64,000 nucleotides of DNA, from NCBI RefSeq assembly GCF_900156345.1, contig NZ_FTPP01000002.1:558001-622000 (forward strand), written 5' to 3'. This DNA is from Pontibacter indicus (GTDB taxonomy: Bacteria; Bacteroidota; Bacteroidia; Cytophagales; Hymenobacteraceae). The position numbers were made by a program, and so were the translations under genes. Shown in pieces: positions 1-7,567 of this stretch. The stretch's first letter is position 1, and every line of letters starts with the position of its first letter. The notes beneath the pieces are model-generated. The model did not search any database, was not told the origin of the DNA, and saw only the letters and a program-made list of their open reading frames with translations.

Positions 1-69
1 TGCGTTCGCATCGATTGATGTAAATCCTAAAAGGGCGATGACGGCTGCTAAAAAAGTTGCTTTTTTCAT
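1..69 (-). CDS. Exported protein, N-terminal fragment (cut by window edge)
   Basis: An ATG at 69 on the minus strand opens a frame that runs off the window after 23 codons. The peptide starts MKKATFLAAVIALLGFTSID, with a positively charged start and a hydrophobic core, and then has ANA, so it looks like a Sec signal peptide with a signal peptidase I site near Ala-Asn-Ala. Nothing of the mature protein is present, so no function can be given. The spacer upstream (70-310) has no gene that I can see. Confidence 0.55.
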   Translation of the reverse strand, partial: MKKATFLAAVIALLGFTSIDANA

Positions 70-310
70 GTTATGCTTATTTAAGTTCGATTAACATTTG
101 ATTTGCAAAGCCCTATTGGCAGAATCGTGCCATAACTTACAAAATGGGTTAAGTAACTGTTAATAAGCTGTTTGTGAATTTTAAGGGTTTTGCCCGAACT
201 GTGGAAGTGCGTCGGAAGCTGGGGAATGATTTCTACACTTTGTGGTGCGAGGCCCCAATCAATGTATTTGGCGCAAGGTATAGCAGCCAGTTATAGGAAG
301 CGGTAAATAG

Positions 311-342
311 AAAAGCTAACCCCGGGAGGCGGGCTTTGCTTT
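311..342 (-). terminator. Probable terminator of the folP-cdaA operon
   Basis: Read on the minus strand, AAAGC and GCTTT arms flank an inner CCCG/CGGG pair, with symmetric internal loops, and the hairpin ends in TTTT. It lies just after the cdaA stop. The stem is imperfect, so confidence is modest. Confidence 0.35.
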
Positions 343-358
343 CATTGCTGGCTATACC

Positions 359-1207
359 TTACACGGCGCTCACCGATTTCTCGGTGGGGGCCGGGGCAGC
401 GGCTGGTCTCTGATCTGTGTCGAACAGGAACTGGTTGAGCTTCACGCGAAGGTCGGCGGAGGAAAGGTTGCGGTATACCTCGGCATTGCGCACGAGTGCG
501 ATCTGGCCCGTCTCTTCCGAAACCACCAGCACCACGCTGTCGGTCACTTCGCTCAGGCCAATGGCGGCGCGGTGACGGAGGCCCATGGAAGCAGGGATCT
601 CATTATTTTCCGTTACCGGCAAAATACAGCGGGCTGCCTTAATGCGATTGCCCGATATGATCACGGCACCGTCGTGCAGCGGACTCGTTTTGTTAAAGAT
701 CGACATCAGCAGGCGCTTCGAGATCACGGCATCGATCAGGTCACCGGACTCGGCATAGTACTTCAATTCTGAGCTTTTGGCAAACACGATCAGGGCACCC
801 GTGTTTTTGGCAGCCAACGATTTGGCGGCTTCAATAAAAGGTGTGAGGCTAAGTTTCTCCACCTGCTCGCGGCGCCACGGGAAGCCACGGAACAGGCGGT
901 CGTTGTTGAAGGCGGTGGTTTTGCCGATAAGGAGCAGGAAGCGTCGGATCTCGGGCTGGAACACGATGATGGCCGCCAGCACACCCACACCCATAAATTG
1001 GCCGAGGATAATACTGAGCAACTCCATGCCAGCCGCCCTTACCACCAGGTATAGCAGGTATACAGAAAGGAGCCCTAGGAAAATTTTGAGCGCCACACTA
1101 CCGGTCAGGAGTTTGTAGAGCTGGTAGAGCAATACCGTCACGAGCAGAATGTCGAGCACATCCAGCAGCTCAATCTCCAAAAAACCCAGTGTAAATAAAG
1201 GAATCAA
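359..1207 (-). CDS. cdaA: Diadenylate cyclase CdaA (DisA_N family), membrane-bound
   Basis: Makes cyclic di-AMP from two ATP at the inner face of the membrane. The 282-residue protein has three N-terminal membrane segments (about 18-35, 40-57 and 63-83) followed by the DisA_N catalytic domain. The two signature motifs are visible: Asp-Gly-Ala at 179-181 and Arg-His-Arg at 211-213. The length is normal for CdaA. The start is a TTG that shares TTGA with the folP stop, so translation of the two genes is probably coupled. Pairing of folP with cdaA is common in Bacteroidota, whereas Firmicutes pair cdaA with cdaR and glmM. No CdaR homologue is seen here. Confidence 0.93.
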   Translation of the reverse strand: MIPLFTLGFLEIELLDVLDILLVTVLLYQLYKLLTGSVALKIFLGLLSVYLLYLVVRAAGMELLSIILGQFMGVGVLAAIIVFQPEIRRFLLLIGKTTAFNNDRLFRGFPWRREQVEKLSLTPFIEAAKSLAAKNTGALIVFAKSSELKYYAESGDLIDAVISKRLLMSIFNKTSPLHDGAVIISGNRIKAARCILPVTENNEIPASMGLRHRAAIGLSEVTDSVVLVVSEETGQIALVRNAEVYRNLSSADLRVKLNQFLFDTDQRPAAAPAPTEKSVSAV

Positions 1208-2061
1208 TGCGTTACTTTCGTGAATAGTTGGATAGTCTGTTTAGTTTCTTTTACGTCGTGCACCCGCAAAATGTCGGCGCCTTTCCCTAACGCGATGGTG
1301 TTGAGTGCTATTGTGCCGGCCAGTGCCTCTGATTGGTCGATGCCGAGGTACTTGTAGGTCATGGACTTGCGGGATACCCCCACTAGTAACGGCAGCTCCA
1401 GTATTCGAAGTTCCTCCAGGCGGCGCATTAACTCAAAGTTTTGATCTACAGTCTTGGCAAAACCGAAGCCCGGGTCCAGGATGATGTCGTTCACGCCCAT
1501 ACCTTTGAGCTGTGCCACCTTGGCCTGCAGTTCGTCGATCACCTCCAGCACCAGGTCGTCATAGTCTGTGAGGCTGTTCATGGTTTGCGGCGTGCCGCGC
1601 ATGTGCATCAGGATGTAGGGCACCTGCAGGCGCGCCACCGTCTCGAACATGGCCTCGTCGAGGGTGCCGCCCGAAATGTCGTTGATGATCGAAGCGCCCG
1701 CCTGTATACTTGCTTCAGCTACTTTGGCCCGGAAGGTATCCACAGAGATAATGGCTTCCGGAAAACGTTGCATGATGGCCTCCACGGCAGGTATAACCCG
1801 GTCCAGCTCTTCGGCTGCTGTAACCTCCGCAGCACCTGGTCGGGAGGAATAGCCACCCAGGTCGAGGATGTCGGCGCCGTCGCGCAGCATGGCTTCGGTG
1901 CGATGCAGCACTTCGTCGAGGGAGCGGAGGCGGCTGTCTGCAAAGAAGGAGTCAGGCGTGACGTTGAGGATGCCCATCACGAGCGGCGTGTCCAGCGAAA
2001 GGATTTTTCCGCGGCAGTTAAGTGTGCTTTTCTTTCGAAAAAACTTATCTTTCGATTCCAA
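1204..2061 (-). CDS. folP: Dihydropteroate synthase
   Basis: Condenses p-aminobenzoate with the pterin pyrophosphate to give dihydropteroate in folate synthesis; cytosolic TIM barrel. Motifs seen are VMGILNVTPDSFF (pterin-binding loop), DLGGYSSRPGA and, near the C-terminus, VGVSRKS. A longer open frame extends upstream to 2676, but that part lies antisense to the DUF1599 gene. The TTG at 2061 gives a 285-residue protein starting MESKDKFFRKKSTLNCRGK, the N-terminus expected for Bacteroidota FolP, so I chose it. The 42-bp gap to the divergent gene at 2104 must hold both promoters. It overlaps cdaA by 4 bases. Confidence 0.92.
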   Translation of the reverse strand: MESKDKFFRKKSTLNCRGKILSLDTPLVMGILNVTPDSFFADSRLRSLDEVLHRTEAMLRDGADILDLGGYSSRPGAAEVTAAEELDRVIPAVEAIMQRFPEAIISVDTFRAKVAEASIQAGASIINDISGGTLDEAMFETVARLQVPYILMHMRGTPQTMNSLTDYDDLVLEVIDELQAKVAQLKGMGVNDIILDPGFGFAKTVDQNFELMRRLEELRILELPLLVGVSRKSMTYKYLGIDQSEALAGTIALNTIALGKGADILRVHDVKETKQTIQLFTKVTH

Positions 2062-2103
2062 TGTTGGCGTATCTGTCAATCGTTTAAAATTAAAGCTAAA
2101 AAG

Positions 2104-2658
2104 TTGATTAGTCAAACACTCCAGGAATATAATCAGGTAGTAAACCGCTGCAAAGATACCTTCGTCAAGAAGACCAAAGACTACGGCACCGCCTGGCGCG
2201 TGCTGCGTCTGCCGTCCATCACCGACCAGATCTTCATCAAGGCCCAGCGCATCCGCTCCATTCAGGAGAAGGGCAGGCAAATGGTGGAGGACGACGTGCG
2301 CGACGAGTTTGTAGGCATCATCAACTACTGCGTGATTGCCCTGATGCAGCTGGGTTTGCAGGAGAGCGACGAATTGACGCTGTCGGCAGAGGAGGTGGAG
2401 CGCATGTATACCGCCCAGATCGAAGAGAACATCAAGCTGCTCAACGCCAAGAACCACGACTACGGCGAGGCCTGGCGCGACATGCGCGTAAGCTCCATCA
2501 CCGACATTATCCTGATGAAGCTCTACCGCACCAAGCAGATCGAAGACAACGAAGGCCAGACCCTGATCTCGGAAGGCGTGGAAGCCAACTACCGCGACAT
2601 GATCAACTACGCCGTGTTCGCGCTGATCAAGCAGGGCTTTGCGGAGCCGGCGAAGTAA
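2104..2658 (+). CDS. DUF1599 domain protein
   Basis: A 184-residue cytosolic protein of the DUF1599 family, made of two repeats of the same unit: KKTKDYGTAWRVLRLPSITD near residues 20-39 and KNHDYGEAWRDMRVSSITD near 117-135. Each unit is followed by a helical segment ending in a YC/YA-VIAL or VFAL stretch. Biochemical function is unknown. In Bacteroidota the family often lies between folP/cdaA and a BT_3928-type membrane protein, as here. The frame is open far upstream, but that part is antisense to folP. The start is taken as TTG at 2104, just after an AT-rich divergent promoter region; no ATG precedes the conserved domain. Confidence 0.8.
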   Translation: MISQTLQEYNQVVNRCKDTFVKKTKDYGTAWRVLRLPSITDQIFIKAQRIRSIQEKGRQMVEDDVRDEFVGIINYCVIALMQLGLQESDELTLSAEEVERMYTAQIEENIKLLNAKNHDYGEAWRDMRVSSITDIILMKLYRTKQIEDNEGQTLISEGVEANYRDMINYAVFALIKQGFAEPAK

Positions 2659-2671
2659 GGTATAAGCAAGA

Positions 2672-2810
2672 CGCAATTATGTCATCTCGACGATAGGGGA
2701 GATCTGGAGGTTTGATTTCCAAGTTAGTTTCAGATTTCTCTGAGCTATGCTCGCCCCTTCGACTTGCGTCTCGGGCGTGTTCGAAACGACAAAAGTCCTT
2801 TAACAGAAGG
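2672..2810. repeat. Intergenic inverted-repeat element
   Basis: Two related arms face each other: GTCATCTCGACGATAGGGGA near 2679 and, further on, AGATTTCTCTGAGC followed by TTCGAAACGAC near 2780-2793. The TCATCTCGA...GAGATCT / AGATTTCTC...TCGAAACGAC pattern is the shape of the dispersed intergenic repeats common in Cytophagales and Flavobacteria. Only one copy lies in this window, so the assignment rests on recognition. Confidence 0.4.
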
Positions 2811-2849
2811 TGTAGTTTAAACAGGAGAGACTTTACTGAAAAGCATAGA

Positions 2850-3656
2850 ATGAAAAATATACTATTGGTTCTTGCCTTCCTGTTGTCCTTCGACTGCTAT
2901 GCCATAAAACCGGTCAGAGAATACATAGCCACGCCAGACAGCTTAGGAATGAGTTATGAGCAACAGAGGGTTAAAACTGTAGATGGTTACTCAATCAACA
3001 CATGGATAATTAAGCCAACTGCAGGCAAAGACAAGAAAACCACTTTGGTGTTGACTTATGCTGACAGCGGTAACATGTCCTTTTGGCTCTACCATATCAA
3101 GGCTCTCACAGATAATGGCTTCACTGTAGTAGCTTATGACTATAGGGGATTCGGAAAAAGCTCTGATTTTGCAATCAACCCACTTAACCTCTACTACAAT
3201 GAGTTTGCCACCGACCTGGAAGCAGTACTAGGTTGGACAAAAAGGAACGTTAAAAGTGATAAAATAGGAGTGTTGGCATTTTCGATGGGCACAATTGTAG
3301 CAACGCTCGCCTTGCAGCACGAGAAGGTTGACTTTCTAATCGGAGAAGGATACGTCTACGAGCCTGGTGCCTATGTTTCAAAGATAAAGGAGTTGAAAGA
3401 CAGGGATGTTGTTTTGCCTCCGGGTGCCGATACTTATACCTCAAAGCTGAAAAAAATAAAGTGCGACATGCTTCTGGTGGCAGGAGAGAAAGATAAATTC
3501 ACCACAGTAGAAGACAGCGCAAAGATTGCCCGGCAACGGAATAATAGAGAAACTTTAACGCACAGCGGAAATCATACCGAGGGTTTTATTCAGATGACTC
3601 AAAATAGCTTCGGTGATAAGTATATAGACGAACTAATCAGGTTCACTCATAAATAG
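2850..3656 (+). CDS. Exported alpha/beta hydrolase
   Basis: A 268-residue serine hydrolase with a signal peptide (MKNILLVLAFLLSFDCYA). The nucleophile elbow is AFSMGT, with Ala in place of the first Gly as in several lipase-like members; the acid is probably the Asp in LLVAGEKDKF and the base the His in SGNHTEG. The oxyanion loop YDYRGFGKS is present. Substrate unknown. A longer frame to 2712 exists, but it crosses the repeat element, and the ATG at 2850 places the signal peptide correctly. Codon use is more AT-rich than in its neighbours, which suggests a recent arrival beside the repeat. Confidence 0.75.
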   Translation: MKNILLVLAFLLSFDCYAIKPVREYIATPDSLGMSYEQQRVKTVDGYSINTWIIKPTAGKDKKTTLVLTYADSGNMSFWLYHIKALTDNGFTVVAYDYRGFGKSSDFAINPLNLYYNEFATDLEAVLGWTKRNVKSDKIGVLAFSMGTIVATLALQHEKVDFLIGEGYVYEPGAYVSKIKELKDRDVVLPPGADTYTSKLKKIKCDMLLVAGEKDKFTTVEDSAKIARQRNNRETLTHSGNHTEGFIQMTQNSFGDKYIDELIRFTHK

Positions 3657-3740
3657 AAATCATTAAATGGTGACAGACCTAAAGCATAAACCCGTGCCTT
3701 AGCTAAGTCAATATTATTAACTAAACCATCAAACATATTT

Positions 3741-3780
3741 CTCTCCCCCTCCTGTTTTTAGGAGGGGGCAGGGGGGAGGT
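3741..3780. repeat. C/G-tract hairpin repeat, member of a dispersed family
   Basis: CCCCCTCCT and AGGAGGGGG form a hairpin around GTTTTT, followed by CAGGGGGGAGG. The same plan (CCCTC, GAGGGG, CAGGGG) recurs at about 45724-45746. The right end supplies the purine-rich GGGGGGAGG just before the start at 3786, so it may act as that gene's ribosome binding site. Confidence 0.5.
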
Positions 3781-3785
3781 AAATT

Positions 3786-4877
3786 ATGCGCTACATCACG
3801 AAATTTTTCTGGCTCTTTGTAGGAGTGCTGTTCATCTTCTCGGGGATGATCAAGATCAACGACCCGGTGGGCACGGCCATCAAACTGGAGGAGTACTTTG
3901 AGGTATTCGCTCACGACATTTCGCCACTGTTTCTGTCACTGGTGCCGGCAGCCCTGTTTCTGTCCATTTTCCTGAGTGCGGCGGAGATTGTGCTGGGCGT
4001 GGCGCTGCTTATCCGCTGGAAACTGAAAGAGGTGCTGTGGCTGCTGCTGGCCATGATCGTGTTCTTCACGTTTCTGACCTTCTACTCGGCCTATTTCAAC
4101 AAAGTGACTGACTGCGGCTGCTTCGGCGATGCCATCAAACTTACCCCATGGGAGTCGTTTACCAAAGACATTGTACTGTTGGTGATGATCATTTGGCTGC
4201 TCATTTTCTGCAGGCATTTGCAGCCGCTGGTGCAGGCTAAGGTGGGTGCGATCGTTACGGCACTTACCGCTCTTATATCGGTAGGCATCGGCTGGTACGC
4301 CTACGAGCACCTGCCCTACGTCGACTTCCGGGCTTATAAAATTGGTAACAACATCCCGACGCTGATGAAGCCCTCGGCCCCGCTGCGCTACAAGTATGTG
4401 ATGGTGAAAGACGGGCAGGAACAGGAGTTTGAAGAATACCCGATGGAAGAGGGCTATACCTTCAAGGAGATGGTGGCCGTGAACCCAGAGGACGGTCCGA
4501 AGATCACTGACTTTAACGTGTGGAACGATGAAGGGGACTTTACGCAAGAGATCCTGGCGGGCAACAAACTGCTCGTGATCGTGCACAGCGTGGACAAGGC
4601 CAACCGCAGTAACATCGACAAAATCAACAAACTGGTGCAGGCAGCCGAACAGCAAGGTATAGCGGCAGTGGTCATTACTTCTTCCGGTCGTCAGGAGTTC
4701 GAGGCTTTCCGCCACGAGGTGGGATTGGCGGCCCCTTACTATTTCGGCGATGGCACGGTGCTCAAGACCATGATGCGCTCCAACCCCGGCACCATGCTGC
4801 TGCAGAACGGCACAGTAAAAGGCATGTGGCACCACAACGACACCCCCGAAGTGTCGGAACTGGTGGGTTTACTGTAA
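3786..4877 (+). CDS. BT_3928-type (DoxX/MauE-like) redox membrane protein
   Basis: A 363-residue inner-membrane protein. Residues 1-170 hold four or five membrane helices of the DoxX/MauE type, including FSGMIKINDPVGTAIKLEEY and a conserved Cys-Gly-Cys-Phe-Gly motif (Cys110, Cys112) that probably exchanges disulfides. The C-terminal half (about 190-363) looks like a periplasmic thioredoxin-like domain (LLVIVHSVDKANRSNIDKIN, then a long helix-strand pattern) without a CxxC. The family is usually next to a DUF1599 gene in Bacteroidota; here the two are separated by the AT-rich hydrolase, which supports insertion of the latter. Likely role: membrane thiol-redox chemistry. Confidence 0.75.
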   Translation: MRYITKFFWLFVGVLFIFSGMIKINDPVGTAIKLEEYFEVFAHDISPLFLSLVPAALFLSIFLSAAEIVLGVALLIRWKLKEVLWLLLAMIVFFTFLTFYSAYFNKVTDCGCFGDAIKLTPWESFTKDIVLLVMIIWLLIFCRHLQPLVQAKVGAIVTALTALISVGIGWYAYEHLPYVDFRAYKIGNNIPTLMKPSAPLRYKYVMVKDGQEQEFEEYPMEEGYTFKEMVAVNPEDGPKITDFNVWNDEGDFTQEILAGNKLLVIVHSVDKANRSNIDKINKLVQAAEQQGIAAVVITSSGRQEFEAFRHEVGLAAPYYFGDGTVLKTMMRSNPGTMLLQNGTVKGMWHHNDTPEVSELVGLL

Positions 4878-4893
4878 GCATAAACACTCAACC

Positions 4894-5655
4894 ATGAACA
4901 GATGGCTACATCTTGTTGTGCTCTCTTTCTTAATTATCTCCTGCAGTAAAAAGCCTCAAGATAAAATTTCAGAAGAGCTTGTTTGCAATATTATTGTAGC
5001 TGATCCGCTCCTACAGGCTTACAACGATGTGTTAACTGAATTGGTGGAAGACCATTTCTACATGATGTTTCTTGGGAAGGCTGGAGAGTTGCTAACTATT
5101 GAGTATTCAAATGAAGTAAAAACTGACTCTCACCTGGCTGAAAATAAATTGAAAGCTGGTGTGAATGCTTTAAAGCATGATCTTTTGAAAGATACTGCTA
5201 GCCTGAAGACGATTTTCATCAGCACTAAGGGCACGCATCAGGTTTTATTTAACGAGTTCTCCGAATTGCTCTGGCAAAAGCCACTAGATGAATTAGAAGG
5301 TAATGATGGGATCAGAGATCTTCTTGCAAGGTATAATCTAGATAATCCTGCAGCATTTGTCGCATTAGGAGAACCGTAACAAGAATACAAAGCATCAGAT
5401 TTTCGGGCATGTTCTTTTAAAGTAGCCTCTTTAGGTGAAGTAGAATCTATCCTCGATTTAGAGCGCCACAAAAAGCTAAATACAATAGGGCAGGTGAGTC
5501 TTTCTGAAATCATCTGGAATGATCAAATGACTAAAGGCTTGTTATACTACGAATTCTATTGCTTGGGAAACTGTGGCAAGGGAGGATTTTTAGAGATTGA
5601 GAAGTTAAATGGCCGTTGGGAAATTATAAATACTACTCCATTCTGGGTAGCTTAA
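4894..5655 (+). pseudogene. Lipoprotein gene interrupted by an in-frame TAA
   Basis: The first part (4894-5379, 161 codons) encodes a lipoprotein with lipobox LIISC and an otherwise unrecognised, mostly helical domain. It stops at TAA 5377-5379 (GEP*). The same frame continues without a shift for 91 more codons to the TAA at 5653-5655 (QEYKASDFRACSFKV... ending TPFWVA), with ordinary protein-like composition. One base change from CAA, GAA or AAA to TAA would explain this. It could also be two cistrons, but the second part has no good start near its beginning. Base composition is AT-rich relative to neighbours. Function unknown. Confidence 0.65.
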
Positions 5656-5682
5656 AATACAATAGTAGAGCGGAACACTCCT

Positions 5683-6198
5683 TTGAAAGCACAGCGCATT
5701 TTCCTGATCGGTATGATGGGGGCGGGCAAGACCACGCTGGGGCGTGAGCTGGCCAGTCGGCTCGGCTATACCTTCGTGGACCTCGACGTCTACCTGGAGA
5801 AGCGGGAAGGCAAGAGCATTGCGCAGCTTTTTGAGGCAGTAGGGCAGGAGGGTTTCCGGCTGAAAGAACGGCAGGCGCTGGAGGCAGTGGTACAAGACTA
5901 CGAGCAAGCCGTCATTGCCACAGGTGGAGGCACGCCCTGCTTCTTCGACAACATGAATTTTATCAACCAGCATGGCACAAGCATTTTTCTGGATGTGCCG
6001 GCTGAAACAATCACGCAACGACTGCTTTTAACGGATTTAAGCCAGCGACCCCTGCTGGCGCAGAAAAGTGAAGCCGAGCTAAAGGATTTCATAGTCAAAA
6101 CATTAGCTGAACGTATCGTCTATTATCAGCGGGCCAGGTATACGCTAACGGGAAAAAGGTATAACATTGAACGGTTAGAATCGTTAGTTAAACCATAA
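5683..6198 (+). CDS. aroK: Shikimate kinase
   Basis: Phosphorylates shikimate at O3 in aromatic amino-acid synthesis; cytosolic. The 171-residue protein has the P-loop GMMGAGKTT (10-18), the shikimate-binding Asp-Leu-Asp at 33-35, Gly-Gly-Gly at 81-83 and the lid region around SQRPLL. The length is standard. The start is TTG at 5683; there is no in-frame ATG before the P-loop, and the N-terminus MKAQRIFLIG is what the family shows. It begins 27 bases after the decayed lipoprotein frame. Confidence 0.93.
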   Translation: MKAQRIFLIGMMGAGKTTLGRELASRLGYTFVDLDVYLEKREGKSIAQLFEAVGQEGFRLKERQALEAVVQDYEQAVIATGGGTPCFFDNMNFINQHGTSIFLDVPAETITQRLLLTDLSQRPLLAQKSEAELKDFIVKTLAERIVYYQRARYTLTGKRYNIERLESLVKP

Positions 6199-6265
6199 CA
6201 GAAACCCCGCGTTACCGCTTGTGTATTGCAGCGGATAAATACATACGGTATACCTAATATTTAAC

Positions 6266-6273
6266 TAATTTTG
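6266..6273 (+). promoter_or_regulatory. Putative -7 promoter element
   Basis: TAATTTTG fits the Bacteroidota -7 consensus TAnnTTTG and lies 32 bases before the hydroxylase ATG. I see no clear -33 TTG at the right spacing. Confidence 0.4.
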
Positions 6274-6305
6274 CGGTAGAAATCCGTTTTTAGCAAAATC
6301 TGACT

Positions 6306-6920
6306 ATGAAACCCAATCACAAAGGACAAGCGCAGATATTCCAGAACCCTGTGCTGGAGAGACTGACGCGTACGCACATCGCACTACCTATCACCATCTT
6401 TATTGTCATCGCCGTCGGGCTGATCTACTATGGCATCACCTACAGCTTCATCAATGTGCTGGAGGCGATCAGCTTCTTCCTGCTAGGCTGGCTGATCTTC
6501 TCGCTGATCGAGTACTGCGCCCACCGTTTCGTGTTCCACATGGATACCGACACGCCGATGAAAGAACGCATCCAATATACCTTCCACGGCAACCACCACG
6601 AGTACCCGAAAGACAAGGAGCGCCTGGCCATGCCGCCGATCGTGAGCCTCTTCATCGCTTCGTTCTTCTTCTTTGTGTTTAAGTTGATCTTTGGTCAGTT
6701 TGTGTTCGGGGTAGTGGCCGGCCTGCTGTTTGGCTATGCGCTATACCTGTTTGTGCACTATGCGGTGCATGCTTACGCGCCGCCCAAGAACTTCCTGAAG
6801 CAACTCTGGATTCACCACAGCATTCACCATTACAAAGACCCTAACGTGGCCTATGGGGTATCCTCGCCGCTCTGGGACTATATACTGGGCACTATGCCGA
6901 AGCGCACCAACACCAAGTAA
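6306..6920 (+). CDS. Fatty acid hydroxylase / sterol desaturase family protein
   Basis: A 204-residue membrane-bound di-iron enzyme. The histidine boxes are all visible: HRFVFH, HGNHHEYPKD, HYAVHAY and HHSIHHYKDP, set between hydrophobic helices (about 29-50, 52-65, 115-150). The pattern resembles fatty acid 2-hydroxylase (Scs7/FA2H) more than beta-carotene hydroxylase, so 2-hydroxylation of acyl chains of sphingolipids or related lipids is the best guess; sphingolipids are common in this phylum. The gene stands alone with its own promoter and a shared bidirectional terminator. Confidence 0.8.
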   Translation: MKPNHKGQAQIFQNPVLERLTRTHIALPITIFIVIAVGLIYYGITYSFINVLEAISFFLLGWLIFSLIEYCAHRFVFHMDTDTPMKERIQYTFHGNHHEYPKDKERLAMPPIVSLFIASFFFFVFKLIFGQFVFGVVAGLLFGYALYLFVHYAVHAYAPPKNFLKQLWIHHSIHHYKDPNVAYGVSSPLWDYILGTMPKRTNTK

Positions 6921-6940
6921 TTTCCAGGTATAGAAAATCA

Positions 6941-6972
6941 AAAAGGGAGCCGATTGGCTCCCTTTTCTTTTG
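6941..6972 (+). terminator. Bidirectional terminator
   Basis: AAAAGGGAGCC and GGCTCCCTTTT form a perfect stem around GATT, with T-rich tails in both directions. It lies between the convergent hydroxylase and the small lipoprotein gene. Confidence 0.85.
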
Positions 6973-6985
6973 TTAGGTACTGCGT

Positions 6986-7156
6986 TTATCGTCTGAATCT
7001 GCTGAACAGCCAGCCCACCAGGGCCACGATCAGGACGATGATGATGAGGGCGGTCCACATACCCGCCTTGAAGATGTCTCCGATTATCTCGCAGCTGCTC
7101 AGCGTCACCGCCATCAGCACAAATAACACGGATAAGTATGCTCTTATATTTTTCAT
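6986..7156 (-). CDS. Small lipoprotein/membrane protein, 56 aa
   Basis: ATG at 7156 gives a 56-residue protein beginning MKNIRAYLSVLFVLMAVTLS and continuing SCEIIGDIFKAG, then one strongly hydrophobic helix (MWTALIIIVLIVALVGWL) and a basic tail FSRFRR. The LSSC lipobox makes it a probable lipoprotein with an additional membrane anchor. Proteins with this exact plan are common short genes in Cytophagales and are often mislabelled; I know of no proven function. Confidence 0.7.
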   Translation of the reverse strand: MKNIRAYLSVLFVLMAVTLSSCEIIGDIFKAGMWTALIIIVLIVALVGWLFSRFRR

Positions 7157-7327
7157 GGTCTTCGTTGGTTAAAGTTATCGCGCGGCACCATACCCGCTTA
7201 TAGAACGTGAGGCCGTGCTTAATATGACGAAATTGTCATATATATTGAGATACTTGCTTTTCGGGGAAAAGGTTGGCTTAAAAGGGGCTGGTGTGTAGGA
7301 GGGGAGTCTAACGGATGAGCCTAAAAC

Positions 7328-7355
7328 AAAAAAGCCACTCAATTGAGTGGCTTTT
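7328..7355 (-). terminator. Terminator after tRNA-Asn
   Basis: AAAAGCCACTC and GAGTGGCTTTT form a perfect hairpin around AATT directly downstream of the tRNA on the minus strand. Confidence 0.8.
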
Positions 7356-7356
7356 G

Positions 7357-7430
7357 CTCCCCCTCCTGGGCTCGAACCAGGGACCCCCTGATTAACAGTC
7401 AGGTGCTCTAACCAACTGAGCTAAGGAGGA
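7357..7430 (-). tRNA. tRNA-Asn (GTT)
   Basis: Folds as a full cloverleaf on the minus strand: acceptor TCCTCCT pairs with AGGGGGA (one G-T pair), D arm GCTCAGTTGGTTAGAGC, anticodon stem CCTGA/TCAGG with loop CTGTTAA (anticodon GTT) and T arm CCTGG-TTCGAGC-CCAGG. The 3' CCA is not encoded. Confidence 0.95.
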
Positions 7431-7567
7431 ATGTATTTTTATGTTCAGTGACGGCCTCTACCGTCGAATGATGATGCAATATTACGGTGCTTTAGCTTAT
7501 AACGCAAGTGCAGGTCTGAAAAATATTTCAAGACGGCTGTAAATAATTGTGAATCAATCTGAAAAAT

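Noticed and set aside
2104-2658. Start of the DUF1599 gene at 1441
   Set aside because: The upstream part is antisense to folP and lacks homology to the duplicated DUF1599 unit.
2107-2676. Extension of the folP frame upstream to 2676
   Set aside because: It is antisense to the well-supported DUF1599 gene and lacks any match to FolP; the TTG at 2061 gives the normal N-terminus.
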